From Gimesia sp. (GTDB lineage: Bacteria; Planctomycetota; Planctomycetia; Planctomycetales; Planctomycetaceae): DNA of 64,000 nt. A program made the position numbers and the translations under genes. Below are positions 48,888 to 58,561 of this stretch, one piece after another; within the stretch, counting starts at the first letter, position 1, and the number at the start of each line of letters is the position of its first letter. The stretch covers positions 62,001-126,000 of the forward strand of contig PAJV01000037.1 in the NCBI GenBank assembly GCA_002706765.1, in the 5' to 3' direction. The notes beneath the pieces were generated by a model that ran no database searches, was not told the DNA's origin, and saw only the letters and a program-made list of their open reading frames with translations.

Positions 48888-49244
48888 TTATCTATTGTTT
48901 TGGAGACCTGATCTAATATAGCCGTTTCGAATCAGAAAGCTATCGATTGTTTCGGCATCAGTTTTTGACGGGATATTCACTACTAAAATCTCTTTGTGCG
49001 GATCACCGAAACGTACAATATGCAATTCATTGCCATCTACGGTCTTTTGAATGACGAATTCTTTCAGATCATTTATCTGACTGATATATTTTCGGCGATT
49101 GGACCGTATTTTAACTTCATCATTTCCTATGTGTAGATAGCCTCGTTCTCTAAAGAAGAACCTCCGTTTGTTTTGACTGAAATGTAGAAACAAATATTCC
49201 TTCGCCCCTACTTCTTTTTGTTCAACTTGATTCAGTACCAGCAT
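48888..49244 (-). CDS. small protein of unknown function
   Basis: 118 residues, basic in the middle (QNKRRFFFRERGYLHIGNDEVKIRSNRRKYISQI) with an alternating strand pattern that resembles a PH-like fold. No family recognised. 14 nt separate it from the SUKH gene downstream, so it is part of the same run. Confidence 0.5.
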   Translation of the reverse strand: MLVLNQVEQKEVGAKEYLFLHFSQNKRRFFFRERGYLHIGNDEVKIRSNRRKYISQINDLKEFVIQKTVDGNELHIVRFGDPHKEILVVNIPSKTDAETIDSFLIRNGYIRSGLQNNR

Positions 49245-49285
49245 ATTTAGAATTCGCTATTTGCGAGAATGTAAAACCAATATTC

Positions 49286-49822
49286 TCAATACCAAAAACC
49301 TATCAAATCAGCGTTTTCATTTGCAGCCGCTGCGATCCAGTCAAATATTTCATCACGGCCTGCTCTCACAATTGGTTCTGGGTGATTAAGATTTCCCTCA
49401 AACTCTTTGCACTCCTGATTTGTCATGTAACCAACTGATGGATACCCTTCCCATTCAGGTAGCTTAAACGGCATAGGACGTTCTACCAGTGGCAGGACAT
49501 ATTGAACCTGTTCAAGATAGCTGTATCGAGTTTCTTTAAATAACGCTGTTTCAAGACGCTCACCCATTGATGCAACAATTAACTCCAACGCATATCCATA
49601 GTCTGCTGGATCTAACTCACTATCCTGTGTGCCCATGACAAGGCATTCGAGAGCAGGCTTGGTTTCCTCAGAGACTGTCAGGTTGAATTCTTCATGTCCG
49701 TCAGAATTGTCTTCTGAAAAATCGTACTCAATTATCTCAGTCAGCTTGGTTTGATCTTTGCTATCAATGACCGCTTCAATAGAAGCAATATTTGTAAGAT
49801 AAAGCTGGAGGGAATAACTCAT
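49286..49822 (-). CDS. DUF7691-type protein
   Basis: 178 residues. The pattern MSYSLQLYLTNIASIEAVIDSKDQ, YGYALELIVASMGERL, LPEWEGYPSVGYMTNQEC and the end DLIGFWY correspond to the DUF7691 family as I recall it, found with immunity genes. ATG at 49822. Assignment moderate. Confidence 0.6.
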   Translation of the reverse strand: MSYSLQLYLTNIASIEAVIDSKDQTKLTEIIEYDFSEDNSDGHEEFNLTVSEETKPALECLVMGTQDSELDPADYGYALELIVASMGERLETALFKETRYSYLEQVQYVLPLVERPMPFKLPEWEGYPSVGYMTNQECKEFEGNLNHPEPIVRAGRDEIFDWIAAAANENADLIGFWY

Positions 49823-49856
49823 GGACTACCTATTCGAAGAGTGTGTATAAAAACCA

Positions 49857-50690
49857 TTACGAGTTCAGCCCCAGAGATTCTCGTGTGATTATGAAGTCCA
49901 TCAGTTCCTGATCGAGTGGTTCTAGCTCACCACATTTCATTACCGCCAGATTCCAGAGGATCGTTCCATCAATACTGATGATAATGCTCACATCTTTGTC
50001 CAATTCTACTTTAATGTACTGTTTCATGTAATCTAGCATGGCTGCCCGTATCCTGTCCTTGTCATGCTCGGCAATCGCTTTCAAGACAGCAATGAATAAT
50101 TTAGGGCGTTTTCGACGTGATTTCTCCAATCTGGTTACAAGTTCCTGAGAACTATCAAGTGACTTCTCCCTGATGAATCTCGCCAACACAATAAAACAGG
50201 TGTTGTCATCTTTTATTCTGTCCCATGATCCCTCATCAAAGAAAAGATCTTCGTCAGGGTAGGTACAGAGTTTTTCCAAGTTCTCATTATCCTGAGAGAC
50301 TGTGATCGCAACTAGCCCTTCACGTAGTGGGTCCTGCCACTCCAGTTCTTTACGGCACTCATCTCGTGTCATTCCTTCTCCGTCAGAGCAACACGCATTA
50401 TCTCGCCAGTCACCAAGAAAATAATCAACTACGAGATTGCTCATAAATTCGAGAGTCTCGTGAGTAGTTTTGAATGCATCTTCATATTGCAAATGTAGTA
50501 ACTGTAGAATGTTTAGATTTGAAAATAAGTCATTTTGACGGCCTATATCTGAAAAATGATGTCCGAATGCTTTGCGATCAACATAACTTCCTTCATTTTT
50601 AATATCGAGATTAATGCTTTTAACCGTTTTAGAATAATGTTCCTCAGTAATTCCTAAACGCAGCCAGCGAGGCTCTTTTGGTTTATCCAT
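49857..50690 (-). CDS. immunity-type protein, possibly Imm49
   Basis: 277 residues, helical. The tail KVELDKDVSIIISIDGTILWNLAVMKCGELEPLD matches the end of the Imm49 family (an acidic helix-rich immunity protein) in pattern. DWRDNACCSDGEGMTRDEC has an unusual cysteine pair. It is the first gene of the minus-strand immunity-type run, divergent from the gene at 50938. Confidence 0.55.
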   Translation of the reverse strand: MDKPKEPRWLRLGITEEHYSKTVKSINLDIKNEGSYVDRKAFGHHFSDIGRQNDLFSNLNILQLLHLQYEDAFKTTHETLEFMSNLVVDYFLGDWRDNACCSDGEGMTRDECRKELEWQDPLREGLVAITVSQDNENLEKLCTYPDEDLFFDEGSWDRIKDDNTCFIVLARFIREKSLDSSQELVTRLEKSRRKRPKLFIAVLKAIAEHDKDRIRAAMLDYMKQYIKVELDKDVSIIISIDGTILWNLAVMKCGELEPLDQELMDFIITRESLGLNS

Positions 50691-50937
50691 GTTCGTTTCT
50701 TTCTGCTGTATCCTCTGATCTAAAATAATGAGTCCTGATAAGATATCGTTAAAATGACTAATTCGGTATCTTATTTTTCAAAGGATGAAGTTCCACAAGC
50801 TGAATGAATCCGATTATCATTTAGTATTTACAATTGTAGATGAAGTCAGTGAGAGGCTTACCAGAAGCGAACTCCGATTAATTGTACACAGAAACATTTC
50901 AATCTTACCCGCTTGGAAATCAGATAATCTGGACTAA

Positions 50938-51594
50938 ATGAAATTAAACAGAAACGAATTTCTTTTGTTCTATCTACCGCTGGCCTGTCTGTTTTTATTG
51001 ATTCCGGGTGCGTTTAACACGTTGTGGAAAACCTATCTCTCTGGGCCACTCATTCTGGCTATGGCCATAAGTATCATCACTGGAATTGTCCTCAACCTCA
51101 GACGAAATCGAATCCCACAAGATGTCATAGGACAACAGTCCCTACGGAAAATGCCTGAAACGATCAGACTTACAATTCACAAAGATCTCCAGATTGGGCA
51201 AACCGATGACGATACCCAGACCGTAATTAAAGGATCAGGTGGCTCTTACAAAATCACTGTTTATGAACTGCCGGGGGAAGGAATTGCTCTATTAGAATGT
51301 GTTCTGAATAATCAGATAAAACCAGTCACAAATATTATCCCCAGCGAAATCTTGGTCGATTCAGGTCAGATCTGGATTCGTGATTCCGAACTCGCCACGC
51401 AATCGTATGAACTCGCTGTCTGGCAGACAGAGGATTCATCCATGAGGCTGATTGTCGATGCCGATCAGCAGGTACGAGGTGTGGTGATCAATCCACCGTA
51501 CGGGGATGGGGGCTATTCGCTTTGGAAGGATGCAACAGGATTTGTTCTGGAGTTGATTCCGGGCATCCATTCTGCTGAAAAAGCGAAATCGTGA
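50938..51594 (+). CDS. membrane protein of unknown function
   Basis: 218 residues. Two membrane helices in the first 60 (FLLFYLPLACLFLLIPGAF and GPLILAMAISIITGIVL), then an outside or cytoplasmic domain of about 150 residues with strand pattern (IRLTIHKDLQIGQTDDDTQTVIKGSGGSYKITVYELPG). No family recognised. Confidence 0.6.
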   Translation: MKLNRNEFLLFYLPLACLFLLIPGAFNTLWKTYLSGPLILAMAISIITGIVLNLRRNRIPQDVIGQQSLRKMPETIRLTIHKDLQIGQTDDDTQTVIKGSGGSYKITVYELPGEGIALLECVLNNQIKPVTNIIPSEILVDSGQIWIRDSELATQSYELAVWQTEDSSMRLIVDADQQVRGVVINPPYGDGGYSLWKDATGFVLELIPGIHSAEKAKS

Positions 51595-51672
51595 GTGGAA
51601 TTGTAACAAAGACTTGGTCTAAAGATTCGAGAGCGATGCATTGGTGATCGTTTCAAAAGGAAAACGTTAAGT

Positions 51673-52092
51673 ATGTCCTCAGACAGTATGATGATTGCAA
51701 AAAAGTTGATTTCTGTACTCGAAGAAAACCAAGCGTTTTCTGATCTGACTGCCGCACCAGTCATGTCCATTAACGTTCCATTTCAGCGATCATCAGATAC
51801 TGAATTCCTTGCTGTTTCAGTATTGCTCCGATCGGACAACGTATCATTAGGAAATGTTGAATCTATAGTCGAGATAATAGTGGATGCGTGCAAACTACAA
51901 GTTGAAGCATCAGAATTGTGGGGAGTTGACGTGTTGATATGCGGAGAATTACCTAGTGGATCTAAGAAAATCCTCCGCATAATGTTGCCTAAGTCGACTT
52001 TGGCAACGTTTACCACCAAAGAAATGCCTATAAACGAAAATCGGAACTTCAACGAATCTGAGGTTGGGGTCATCTGGTACGAGAATCTCTGA
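51673..52092 (+). CDS. small protein of unknown function
   Basis: 139 residues with AAAACG-like purines about 7 nt before the ATG. Helical N-terminus (MIAKKLISVLEENQAFSDLTAAPVMSINVPFQ), strand-rich middle. No family recognised; size and context resemble immunity-type proteins. Same direction as the membrane protein before it, 78 nt apart. Confidence 0.5.
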   Translation: MSSDSMMIAKKLISVLEENQAFSDLTAAPVMSINVPFQRSSDTEFLAVSVLLRSDNVSLGNVESIVEIIVDACKLQVEASELWGVDVLICGELPSGSKKILRIMLPKSTLATFTTKEMPINENRNFNESEVGVIWYENL

Positions 52093-52599
52093 TTTTACAG
52101 TAAATGGATATGACGAACTCTAATACAAATTCACTTATCTGAACTGTTCCAAATCCCAACCGCCGGTATTTACAGCCCCGCAGTTCTCAAAGAAAATTCA
52201 AGATAATTTCACCATTAGCATCCCGCCAGAAATTCCATTTTATGCAACGATCTTTCCATAGACGATTCTTCGCCACATGCAGGTCGCATATAAACACATA
52301 GGGGGCTAGGTCCATTATTAGCTCCCACCGGGGACAACCTTTTGACATAAACTATTCAACAATTCGCTTAATCTATTTTTGTAACGCAAGTGCCCCTTTC
52401 GATCTCAATCTGATGAGTGCTGCCAACCTGATCACATCTGATCGATCCCCCCAAGATCACTCAAGGGCATGTGCCCCCTTTCCCTCAGAACAATCAACAT
52501 CTTACAACTCATTAAAGACTGATTGACAGCTATCTCTGCTGGCTGCAAGATAGTATCTTATGTGTTCTCTTCGATTCAATTTGGCAGGGGGAAATAAGT
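52093..52599. other. gene-free stretch before the Sel1 genes
   Basis: About 500 nt without a plausible gene. Nothing looks like a tRNA or strong repeat; it probably holds the promoter of the Sel1 gene cluster. Confidence 0.4.
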
Positions 52600-53919
52600 A
52601 TGGCTCAAGGTAAGAAGCAAGAGATGATTGGTGCAGTTGCACTTGTTGTTCTTTGCTGGATTGTGCTTAGCGGATGTCAGGATGATCAAGGAGCCGCCCC
52701 ACAATCCAAATCAGATGCCACCTCAGTTCAATCTGAAAAGTTAAAACAAGAGATGCGACAGGAGTTTGAACGATGCCTTAAAGCTGCTGAATCGGGAGAC
52801 GCCGACGAACAATTAAATTTAGGATACATGTATGATACTGGAAAAGGTGTCAGGCAAGATCGAATTCAGGCGGTAAAGTGGTATCACAAGGCTGCAGAAC
52901 AAGGAAATGTTGAAGCACAATACAATTTAGGAGTCATGTATGCTACAGGAGAAGGGGTCAATAAAGACGACAAGCAAGCGGAAGAGTGGTATAGAAAGTC
53001 TGCTGAGCAGGGATTTGTTGATGCACAATACAATTTAGCAGAAATGTATGCTAATGGTGATAAGCAAGACCAAATCCAAGCGATGAAGTGGTATCGCAAA
53101 TCTGCTGAACAGGGAGATGCCAAAGCACTAAACAATTTAGGAGTCATGTATGCTCATGGAAAGGGTGTCAAGCAAGACCTAAATCAAGCGGTAGCGTGTT
53201 TTCGAAAATCTGCTAGACAGGGAGATGCAGATGCACAAGTTAATTTAGGAGACGCATATTATACCGGTGAAGGTGTTAATCATGATCCTAAGCAAGCGGC
53301 GGAATGGTATCTTAAAGCTGCTGAACAGGGAGATGCCAAATCACAATTTAATTTAGGAGTCATGTATCTAAATGGAGAAGGTGTCAATCAAGACCTAAAA
53401 CAAGCAGAAGAGTGGTTTCGCAAAGCTGCTGAACAGGGAAATGCCAAAGCACAAGTTAGTATAGGAACCATGTATGCTTTTGGAGACAGTGTCAATCAAG
53501 ACTTAAGAGAGGCGGTACATTGGTTTCGCAAAGCTGCTGAACAGGGAGATGTCGATGCACAATTTAATTTGGGAGAAATGTATTATAATGGAGAAGGAGT
53601 CAAGAAAGACTTAAAACAGGCGGAAGAATGGTATTGTAAAGCTGCTAAACAGGGAGATGCCATAGCACAAGTTAGTTTAGGAACCATGTATTTACATGGA
53701 AAAGGTGTCAAGCAAGATCTAATAAAGGCGGAAGAGTGGTATCGCAAAGCTGCTGAACAGGAAGATGCCGAAGCACAAATTAGTTTAGGAACCATGTATT
53801 ATAAAGGAATGGGCGTCAAGCAGGATCGAAATCAGGCGGTGGAGTGGTATCGCAAAGCTGCCAGACAGGGACATAAACGAGCAATACAAAATTTAAAAGA
53901 TTTGGGAGAATCTCCTTAG
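52600..53919 (+). CDS. Sel1-repeat lipoprotein (10 repeats)
   Basis: 439 residues. A lipoprotein signal (VALVVLCWIVLSGCQDDQ, cysteine at about 26) is followed by ten 36-residue Sel1 repeats (type: AQYNLGVMYxTGEGVxxDxKQAxEWYRKAAEQG). The third repeat lacks three residues. Sel1 repeats form alpha-solenoid scaffolds for protein binding. AGGGGG lies 9 nt before the ATG. It is the first of three tandem paralogues. Confidence 0.88.
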   Translation: MAQGKKQEMIGAVALVVLCWIVLSGCQDDQGAAPQSKSDATSVQSEKLKQEMRQEFERCLKAAESGDADEQLNLGYMYDTGKGVRQDRIQAVKWYHKAAEQGNVEAQYNLGVMYATGEGVNKDDKQAEEWYRKSAEQGFVDAQYNLAEMYANGDKQDQIQAMKWYRKSAEQGDAKALNNLGVMYAHGKGVKQDLNQAVACFRKSARQGDADAQVNLGDAYYTGEGVNHDPKQAAEWYLKAAEQGDAKSQFNLGVMYLNGEGVNQDLKQAEEWFRKAAEQGNAKAQVSIGTMYAFGDSVNQDLREAVHWFRKAAEQGDVDAQFNLGEMYYNGEGVKKDLKQAEEWYCKAAKQGDAIAQVSLGTMYLHGKGVKQDLIKAEEWYRKAAEQEDAEAQISLGTMYYKGMGVKQDRNQAVEWYRKAARQGHKRAIQNLKDLGESP

Positions 53920-53995
53920 AGCAATGATCCCAAAAAGCTAAAGCCAATACTTTAAATTACTGTTTTGCTTTGATGTTTTGGTGAAAGAATGAGTT

Positions 53996-55096
53996 ATGAA
54001 AATAAAACTGAAACAAGGTAAATGGCAAGTTGTTGTTGCTTGTTTGATCTTGCTTGGCGGATGTCAGGATGATCAAAAAGCCGTCGCCCAACCTAAACCA
54101 GCTTCCATCTCAAATAAATCCGAGAAGGTGAAACAAGATGAAAGACTGGAGTATGAACGATGCCTTAAAGCCGCTGAATCGGGAGATGCCGTCGAACAAA
54201 ACAATTTAGGGGTCATGTATGCGAATGGAGCGGGGGTTAAGAAAGATCAAGTCAAAGCGGTGAAGTGGTATCGAAAAGCCGCTGAGCAAGGACATGCCCT
54301 TGCACAATATAATTTAGGAGTCATGTATGATACTGGAAAAGGTGTCAAACAAGACCACAAGCAAGCGGTAGAGTGGTTTCACAAAGCTGCTGAGCAGGGA
54401 TATGCCCTTGCACAATATTATTTAGGGGTCATGTATGCTACTGGAGAAGGTGTCAAACAGGACTACAAACAAGCGGTGAAGTGGTATCGAAAAGCCGCTG
54501 AACAGGGATATGCCGATGCACAATATAATTTAGGAGTCATGTATGATACTGGAAAAGGTGTCAAACAAGACCACAAGCAAGCGGTAGAGTGGTTTCGCAA
54601 AGCTGCTGAACAGGGAGATGCCCTTGCACTCAATTATTTAGGGGTCATGTATGATACTGGAGAAGGTGTCAAGCAAGACTACAAGCAAGCGATGGAGTTT
54701 TATCGCAAAGCTGCTGAATTAGGAAATGCCCTAGCACAATATAATTTAGGGGTCATGTATGATACTGGAGAAGGTGTTAAACAGGACTACAAGCAAGCGA
54801 TGGAGTGGTATCGTAAATCTGCTGAACAGGGATCTGCCGATGCACAATATAATTTAGGAGTCATGTATGTTACTGGAAAAGGTGTCAAACAAGACTCTAA
54901 ACAAGCGGTAGAGTGGTTTCGCAAAGCTGCTGAACAGGGAAAAGCCGTTGCACAATTTTATTTAGGAGTCATGTACCATAACGGCCAAGGTGTCAAGCAA
55001 GATTTAGATCAAGCGGAAGTGTGGTATCGCAAAGCTGCCAGACAGGGACACGAATTAGCAAAAGGAATGTTAAAGGTTTTGGGAGAATCCCCTTAA
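53996..55096 (+). CDS. Sel1-repeat lipoprotein (8 repeats)
   Basis: 366 residues with lipobox LLGGCQDDQ and eight Sel1 repeats. Repeats two and four are nearly identical even at the DNA level (TGTCAAACAAGACCACAAGCAAGCGGTAG-type), showing recent internal duplication. The 77-nt spacer before it resembles the next spacer. Confidence 0.88.
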   Translation: MKIKLKQGKWQVVVACLILLGGCQDDQKAVAQPKPASISNKSEKVKQDERLEYERCLKAAESGDAVEQNNLGVMYANGAGVKKDQVKAVKWYRKAAEQGHALAQYNLGVMYDTGKGVKQDHKQAVEWFHKAAEQGYALAQYYLGVMYATGEGVKQDYKQAVKWYRKAAEQGYADAQYNLGVMYDTGKGVKQDHKQAVEWFRKAAEQGDALALNYLGVMYDTGEGVKQDYKQAMEFYRKAAELGNALAQYNLGVMYDTGEGVKQDYKQAMEWYRKSAEQGSADAQYNLGVMYVTGKGVKQDSKQAVEWFRKAAEQGKAVAQFYLGVMYHNGQGVKQDLDQAEVWYRKAARQGHELAKGMLKVLGESP

Positions 55097-55173
55097 AGCG
55101 AGGTATTTCAGAGATCTAAAGCCAATAATTTAAATTACTGTTTTGCCTCGATGTTTTAGTAGAAGAATGAGTT

Positions 55174-55914
55174 ATGAAAATAAAACAGAAACAAGGTAAA
55201 TGGCAAGTTGTTCTTTTTTGTTTGATTATTCATAGCGGATGTCAGGATGATCAAAGGACCGTCCAACAACCTGAATTCTCTTCCATCTCAAATAAATCCG
55301 AGAAGCTGAAACAAGAGGAAAGACAGGAGTTTGAACGGTGCCTTAAAGCTGCTGAATCTGGGGATGCCGTGGAACAAAACAATTTAGGAGCCATGTATTA
55401 TTATGGAGAGGGTGTCAAGCAAGATCACAAGCAAGCAGTAAAGTGGTATAGCAAAGCTGCTGAACAGGGACATGCTGAAGCACAATTTAATTTAGGAGCC
55501 ATGTATGATGCAGGAGATGGTGTTAAGCAAGATCAAATTCAAGCGGTGAAGTGGTATCACAAAGCTGCTGAACAGGGATCTGCTGAAGCACAATTTAATT
55601 TAGGAGCCATGTATGCTGCAGGGTATGGTGTTAAGCAAGATCAAATTCAAGCGGCGATGTGGTATCGCAATGCTGCTGATCAGGGAGATTCCGATTCACA
55701 ATATAATTTAGGACTCATGTATTATTATGGAGAAGGTGTGAAGCAAGATCACAAGCAAGCGGTGAAATGGTATCGAAAAGCTGCAGAACAGGGACATGTC
55801 GATGCACAATACAATCTAGGAATCATGTATGAAAATGGAGAAGGCGTAAAGAAAGACCAAAAAAAGGCGGCAGAGTTGTTTCGAAAAGCTGCTAAACAGG
55901 AAAAAAACAAATGA
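55174..55914 (+). CDS. Sel1-repeat lipoprotein (5 repeats)
   Basis: 246 residues with lipobox-type end IHSGCQDDQ and five Sel1 repeats. The start context TGAGTTATGAAAATAAAACA and about 75 nt before it are almost the same as in the second gene, so gene plus spacer was duplicated as one unit. It is shorter, with a lysine-rich tail. Confidence 0.86.
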   Translation: MKIKQKQGKWQVVLFCLIIHSGCQDDQRTVQQPEFSSISNKSEKLKQEERQEFERCLKAAESGDAVEQNNLGAMYYYGEGVKQDHKQAVKWYSKAAEQGHAEAQFNLGAMYDAGDGVKQDQIQAVKWYHKAAEQGSAEAQFNLGAMYAAGYGVKQDQIQAAMWYRNAADQGDSDSQYNLGLMYYYGEGVKQDHKQAVKWYRKAAEQGHVDAQYNLGIMYENGEGVKKDQKKAAELFRKAAKQEKNK

Positions 55915-56184
55915 AGTTTTGAAAAATGGGGGGGACTCGTTAGAGCAATAGATTCCAGAAGACCAGCTAGGGTTGAGATATATTAAATTTCACTGTCCAT
56001 TGCGTTAGCCATTTAAGCCTAGTCTTATTGCATTGCGTCGCATAAGACAAGCCTTCCCTGCCCCACTCTTCTGGATAATATCTTCGATCTTAGGCGTGAT
56101 GCTCTCGAATACCATCCGAGCCGGAGGTTGGATATTAGATATTCGGTGTGTGATTTCATTCCAGATTTTTCCAAGATGACACCA

Positions 56185-56406
56185 TCATCTGAAGGTTACA
56201 AACCCTTCACGCCAATGATCTTCATTCAAGACATACCGATCGATCACGAAATCTTGAGGGTGTTCTCGAAATCCCGGCAACTCTATCATGCGATCACGGG
56301 CATCGTTAGCCAGTTTTACGGACGAATAAACTCCGATCAATTTCGACTCATCCTTACCATCAAGATCATAGGAGTGCCAAAGCACCCAAACCGTGGTTGT
56401 GTCCAT
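56185..56406 (-). CDS. small conserved protein of unknown function
   Basis: 73 residues from the ATG at 56406, with GAGGGGATT upstream. VWVLWHSYDLDGKDESKLIGVYSSVKLANDARDRM and PQDFVIDRYVLNEDHWREGF correspond to a small conserved family often seen next to toxin-immunity loci. No catalytic motif. Confidence 0.65.
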   Translation of the reverse strand: MDTTTVWVLWHSYDLDGKDESKLIGVYSSVKLANDARDRMIELPGFREHPQDFVIDRYVLNEDHWREGFVTFR

Positions 56407-56448
56407 TCCCCGAATCCCCTCTTCGACCGCTTGCACCGCCAAACGTGG

Positions 56449-56640
56449 CTACCCCAAGCTACCAGCAATCTCTAACAGCGGTTTGTCTCTTTGTTGATTA
56501 AGCACTGCACTATAGAGGTTGCGATCAATGTCAATGGGAAAAAAACGTGCCCATATATTAGGGTTGCTACAAATGCTGTGTTCTTGGCTCTTGATAACAA
56601 GCTCATATCCTCCATTGGAGATCCGAAAAAATGATGGCAT
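56449..56640 (-). CDS. possible small protein or gene remnant
   Basis: About 63 residues (PNIWARFFPIDIDRNLYSAVLNQQRDKPLLEIAGSLG tail looks protein-like). No ribosome binding site at the ATG and it overlaps the neighbour by 38 nt, so it may be a remnant of a larger gene. Confidence 0.3.
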   Translation of the reverse strand: MPSFFRISNGGYELVIKSQEHSICSNPNIWARFFPIDIDRNLYSAVLNQQRDKPLLEIAGSLG

Positions 56641-56884
56641 AGATGAATGAACCTGTGGGCAACGCAATTAGGCCTATGGCAATGGTCTTAATCGAGAACT
56701 TTAACGGCAAAATATTTATCGCAATTAACACCGCAGTTATTCCAGTTAAGACTGCTGAAAGAAAGTTAGTGAGGACCACCAAATAAGAAGCATTTTCAAA
56801 TCCACTGAGGATAATGGAAACCGGAATGAATATGACAGCAAATCCCAAACCACTTCCCCAGAGAATTAAACTTATGAAATTCAT
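56603..56884 (-). CDS. small membrane protein
   Basis: 93 residues with three hydrophobic helices (LILWGSGLGFAVIFIPVSIIL, YLVVLTNFLSAVLTGITAVLIAI, TIAIGLIALPTGSFIYAI). No family recognised. ATG at 56884 without a clear ribosome binding site. Confidence 0.5.
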   Translation of the reverse strand: MNFISLILWGSGLGFAVIFIPVSIILSGFENASYLVVLTNFLSAVLTGITAVLIAINILPLKFSIKTIAIGLIALPTGSFIYAIIFSDLQWRI

Positions 56885-56989
56885 CTAAATGCTTTTCGTG
56901 TGTGTAGTCAAATATAATTAACGGGGGATTTCGAGAAGGCAAAGCTGTCAATGAATAATAGCCAATGTGAGAAGCCTACCCATAGTTTT

Positions 56990-57478
56990 TTATTTTTGAG
57001 TCTCTTGCAGATTGATATGCACGGTAGCCCCCGCTCTGCTAGGATCGATATGCGAAGCGACTGTCCCAATGCGATTTTCCTTTTTGAAATCTAGTGAGAT
57101 CACATTCAAAACCCGCTCTTCCCCATTGCCATTCAATAATTCCCAACCATGCTTCGGTAGTTCGGCTGCAAAATAGTCTGCGACACCTTGAGAAGTTTCA
57201 ATATCAGGTATTTGAATGAAGTAATGTGTTTTACCACTCGAACCAAGATTAGTTCCTGTCACTACAATTGCACTTTCAGGAAGCGGAATATCTTCTGGAA
57301 CTTCGACCTTGAGTTTTCCCGGTTTCAGAATTTCCTTTTCTTTGACTTCAACGATCTCTTCGTTATCAGAAGTCTGCATTGTGGCATTACTATTGAGCTT
57401 AGATTCCATCCCTGACTGGTCTTGCTTTTTACATCCAATGATGAAGACACACGAAATAATGAGAATATATTTTAACAC
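56990..57478 (-). CDS. small lipoprotein of unknown function
   Basis: 162 residues from a GTG at 57478 with AAGGGG 8 nt upstream. Lipobox CVFIIGCKK near residue 16. The rest is a compact alpha-beta domain (IPLPESAIVVTGTNLGSSGKTHYFIQIPDIETSQGVADYFAAELPKHGWEL), a pattern common in uncharacterised outer-membrane-associated lipoproteins. Confidence 0.65.
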   Translation of the reverse strand: MLKYILIISCVFIIGCKKQDQSGMESKLNSNATMQTSDNEEIVEVKEKEILKPGKLKVEVPEDIPLPESAIVVTGTNLGSSGKTHYFIQIPDIETSQGVADYFAAELPKHGWELLNGNGEERVLNVISLDFKKENRIGTVASHIDPSRAGATVHINLQETQK

Positions 57479-57583
57479 TTTTTACCCCTTGAAATTGTGA
57501 GTGAATTCTTCCAATAGATGATTAAAATACAAATGCTGCGACATAGTTGCTACAACGAAATTCGAATTTTATTTAAGACAAGC

Positions 57584-58387
57584 CTATTCCCTGCCCTTCA
57601 TAACTCTCTCATACTTCCTTCCACTCACCCGAAAATACAATACCGAATCCAATTTCATCCGCTTAAGATTATCAGTCAATTTATGACCGCCGCCCAGCAC
57701 GATCACACAGATTCCATCCCCTTTCACTAAAATCTTAACCATTTCATCTTCCCGTTTCTCCTCGGCACTTTTATCAATTTGAATCTTACCATCTTTCCTG
57801 ATTGGATTTGCCTTTTCAAAAGCCTCACCATTCTCAAGAGGCAAAACAGAGTTCAATTCATTTGAAATCTTCAACTGAGCGGCTGCTCCCATCTGTAAAC
57901 AGTCCCGCCTGTACTGCTCTCTCAAAAACAGATCCAAAGCACCATCACCATCTGGCACTTCGAATTCCCTAAGCGTTTTGATGAAGCTATTGAATGCACT
58001 CAGATTCTTCTCAGTAAGCCCTTCCATATGCACGGATTGAACTTTGTGATGCTTGATCAGATATCTCAGAGTCTGCTTCTGTTCTTTCTGGATCGCTTCG
58101 ACATCATTCAAGAATTCAAGATATCGCTTCTCGATTTCAGCTTCTGATAATTTCCCATCTGATGAATCTGAGACATCAGCGGCAAAATCTGCTTTGGACA
58201 CGAAGTGCCAGTTCAGCAGATGAATGATGGTCTGTTTGGGTTTTGTCTTGATCGGTGTAGATGTGACTGAATGGACTTCGGGGAGTTTACGGAGTTGGGA
58301 GATGAGATCGGAATTATCACAGAAAGAAAGAGAGGCTGCGAAGTGCAGGCATAGGATGATGGAGGCACAGCGGTAACAAGCAGTCAT
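57584..58387 (-). CDS. exported protein of unknown function (TraB/ChaN-like guess)
   Basis: 267 residues. A signal peptide of about 23 residues (ASIILCLHFAASLSFC). HLLNWHFVSKADFAADV, then VHMEGLTEKNL and ICVIVLGGGHKLTDNL, which by pattern recall haem-binding ChaN/TraB-fold proteins (HExxH-less), a low-confidence guess. Planctomycetes carry several such proteins. Start ATG at 58387. Confidence 0.5.
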   Translation of the reverse strand: MTACYRCASIILCLHFAASLSFCDNSDLISQLRKLPEVHSVTSTPIKTKPKQTIIHLLNWHFVSKADFAADVSDSSDGKLSEAEIEKRYLEFLNDVEAIQKEQKQTLRYLIKHHKVQSVHMEGLTEKNLSAFNSFIKTLREFEVPDGDGALDLFLREQYRRDCLQMGAAAQLKISNELNSVLPLENGEAFEKANPIRKDGKIQIDKSAEEKREDEMVKILVKGDGICVIVLGGGHKLTDNLKRMKLDSVLYFRVSGRKYERVMKGRE

Positions 58388-58561
58388 GTTTGTGGTTTAT
58401 CCCTAAAGGATAAGTCAGATAGAATCACAGCAATCTGTGTGCCTGCTACAGACGGCTGATTTATTATACTACCATGAATGTGATTGCAAACTAATAAATA
58501 TTAAAAGAACTCCTATAAATTTACGCATCTTTCAAAGGTTGAATCAAAAAATAAAATTGAT

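Noticed and set aside
52600-55914. Repeats in the Sel1 genes as a CRISPR or minisatellite array
   Set aside because: The 108-bp period equals the 36-residue Sel1 repeat and the frame is kept throughout.
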